12,268 nucleotides of DNA from JBAZOY01 sp041648505 (GTDB lineage: Bacteria > Desulfobacterota > Syntrophia > Syntrophales > CG2-30-49-12), in assembly GCA_041648505.1 (NCBI GenBank), contig JBAZOY010000066.1, positions 1 through 12,268 on the forward strand. The letters run 5' to 3'. The stretch's first letter is position 1; each line of letters starts with the position of its first letter. The position numbers and the translations under genes are program-made. This document shows positions 11,584 to 12,268 of this stretch, in pieces. A model generated the notes under the pieces. It saw only the letters and a program-made list of their open reading frames with translations. It ran no database searches and was not told the origin of the DNA.

Positions 11584-12268
11584 TAGCCAGCAAATCAAGG
11601 AAGTATTAACCACGCTTGGTCATACTTTAAGCCCCGCGCAAGAGTCACTTGTTTACTGTAATGAGCGAGAGATACTAGGGGCAGGCGGTGAACGTGGTGG
11701 TAAGTCGTGGGTAGCCGCTGAATATTACAATACTCGCTTCTGGGAGGGTGATTTATATTGGGTAGCCGCTAAGGATTACGAGCGATGCCACGCCGAATTT
11801 GAGTATATCATCCAAGCAATGAAGCAACTTGAGGTCGTGGATACTGATAATATCCACACTCCTAAAAACGCTCAGTGGTCAATGAAACTCAAGACAGGCA
11901 CCGTTATCAAGTCCTGGTCGTTGCAGGACTGGCTCAAGATTGGTTCTGAGGCTCCAGACGGAATTATAGTCTGTGAAGTAGCCCAAATCACCTTACCTGA
12001 ATATAACCGTCTTACTGACCGCACAGCAGAGAAAAGAGGCTGGGTAGTAGGTACAGGATGCTTAACAGGTGATACCCTCGTAGCCACATCAGGCGGATTA
12101 CTAACTCTTAAAGAGATTGTAGGCGATGGTAGCCATCCTGTTGATTTATTGGTTCCATCACTGGTTGGTGATAGTCAAGCCACTTTGGCATATTACAATG
12201 GTAAGACTGATACAGTCAAGCTGAATCTTGAACGTGGATTAAGCATAGAGGGAACATTAAATCATAAG
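11564..12268 (+). CDS. Terminase large subunit interrupted by an intein (3' partial)
   Basis: ATG at 11564, 20 bases inside the small-subunit gene, with GAGGGG about eight bases upstream. The frame stays open to the window end (235 codons). Residues 1-165 are the terminase ATPase N-terminal part: LSPAQESLVYCN, Walker A GGERGGKS (41-48), a central beta/alpha segment, a Walker-B-like DGIIVCEVAQ (E138), and GWVVGTG (159-165), the coupling motif III. Packaging motors of this family hydrolyse ATP to pull DNA into the capsid; the nuclease domain would lie beyond the window. At C166 the terminase sequence stops and an intein begins. Unlike the usual D-E of Walker B, the residue before E138 is Cys. 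Confidence 0.87.
   Translation, partial: MPQKRANSQQIKEVLTTLGHTLSPAQESLVYCNEREILGAGGERGGKSWVAAEYYNTRFWEGDLYWVAAKDYERCHAEFEYIIQAMKQLEVVDTDNIHTPKNAQWSMKLKTGTVIKSWSLQDWLKIGSEAPDGIIVCEVAQITLPEYNRLTDRTAEKRGWVVGTGCLTGDTLVATSGGLLTLKEIVGDGSHPVDLLVPSLVGDSQATLAYYNGKTDTVKLNLERGLSIEGTLNHK
12059..12268 (+). mobile_element. Intein N-terminal segment within terminase (3' truncated)
   Basis: From C166 the translation reads CLTGDTLVATSGGLLTLKEI, a good intein block A: splicing Cys1, G-D-T-x-V, then a short strand. About 55 residues on comes GLSIEGTLNHK, block B with the T-x-x-H motif that helps cleave the N-terminal peptide bond. The insertion lies directly after GWVVGTG, a conserved active-site motif, which is where inteins usually settle. 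A homing endonuclease, if present, and the C-terminal H-N-(C/S/T) junction lie beyond the window. The intein would cut itself out of the precursor protein and join the two terminase parts. Confidence 0.88.

Noticed and set aside
1..12268. CRISPR arrays, insertion sequences, rRNA genes, integrase
   Set aside because: No regularly spaced repeats, transposase, terminal inverted repeats, rRNA stretches or tyrosine/serine recombinase motifs were seen.

Overview
The window reads as part of a tailed, double-stranded DNA bacteriophage genome (free phage or prophage, Caudoviricetes-like). The evidence is a small terminase subunit followed by a large terminase subunit at the right end, a TOPRIM primase-helicase, two phage-type DNA methyltransferases, a DUF1064-type nuclease, an ASCH-like phage protein and a long series of very small genes. 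All supported genes are on the + strand and packed head to tail, many with 1-4 base stop/start overlaps (ATGA, TGATG, GTGA, TAGTG). Ribosome binding sites are of the AGGAGG type and GTG or TTG starts are common. The host cannot be named from the sequence; the gene mix resembles phages from uncultured environmental bacteria, but that is an impression and not a search result.

Layout. (1) 1-944: 3' part of a Gp3/recombination-directionality-factor-like protein with an SSB-like acidic C-terminal tip. (2) 945-2904: an inverted repeat, then a coupled series of small genes (two Cys-rich proteins sharing a 75-bp perfect repeat, two unknown proteins, an ASCH-like protein, a 49-residue protein). (3) 2994-5009: primase-helicase, followed by a 250-bp AT-rich gap with at least six copies of an 11-bp iteron (AGGTAACACAT), the best origin candidate. 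(4) 5259-7722: a small Cys-rich protein, a cytosine-C5 methyltransferase, an amino-methyltransferase with a Zn insert and a PD-(D/E)XK-like nuclease, mostly coupled. (5) 7722-8743: five small genes, four Cys-rich and one membrane protein. (6) 8720-8960: a control region with a near-consensus sigma-70 promoter, an immediate intrinsic terminator, a segment with two mutually exclusive RNA folds and a second terminator. (7) 8981-11012: a metallophosphoesterase that appears to use a non-canonical start, then small phage genes. (8) 11089-12268: small and large terminase subunits, the latter interrupted by an intein that runs off the window.

How it may fit together. The left half looks like the DNA replication and modification part of a phage, ending in a strong promoter whose transcripts should stop almost at once. 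The genes beyond it lead into the packaging genes. This resembles lambda-type late control (late promoter, short terminated leader RNA, antiterminator), with the Cys-rich basic protein just upstream in the position of an antiterminator. That regulatory reading is inference. Directly visible in the sequence are the iteron array, the promoter/terminator arrangement, the terminase intein, the 75-bp repeat and eight genes of about 40-60 residues that simple ORF calling would miss or extend wrongly.
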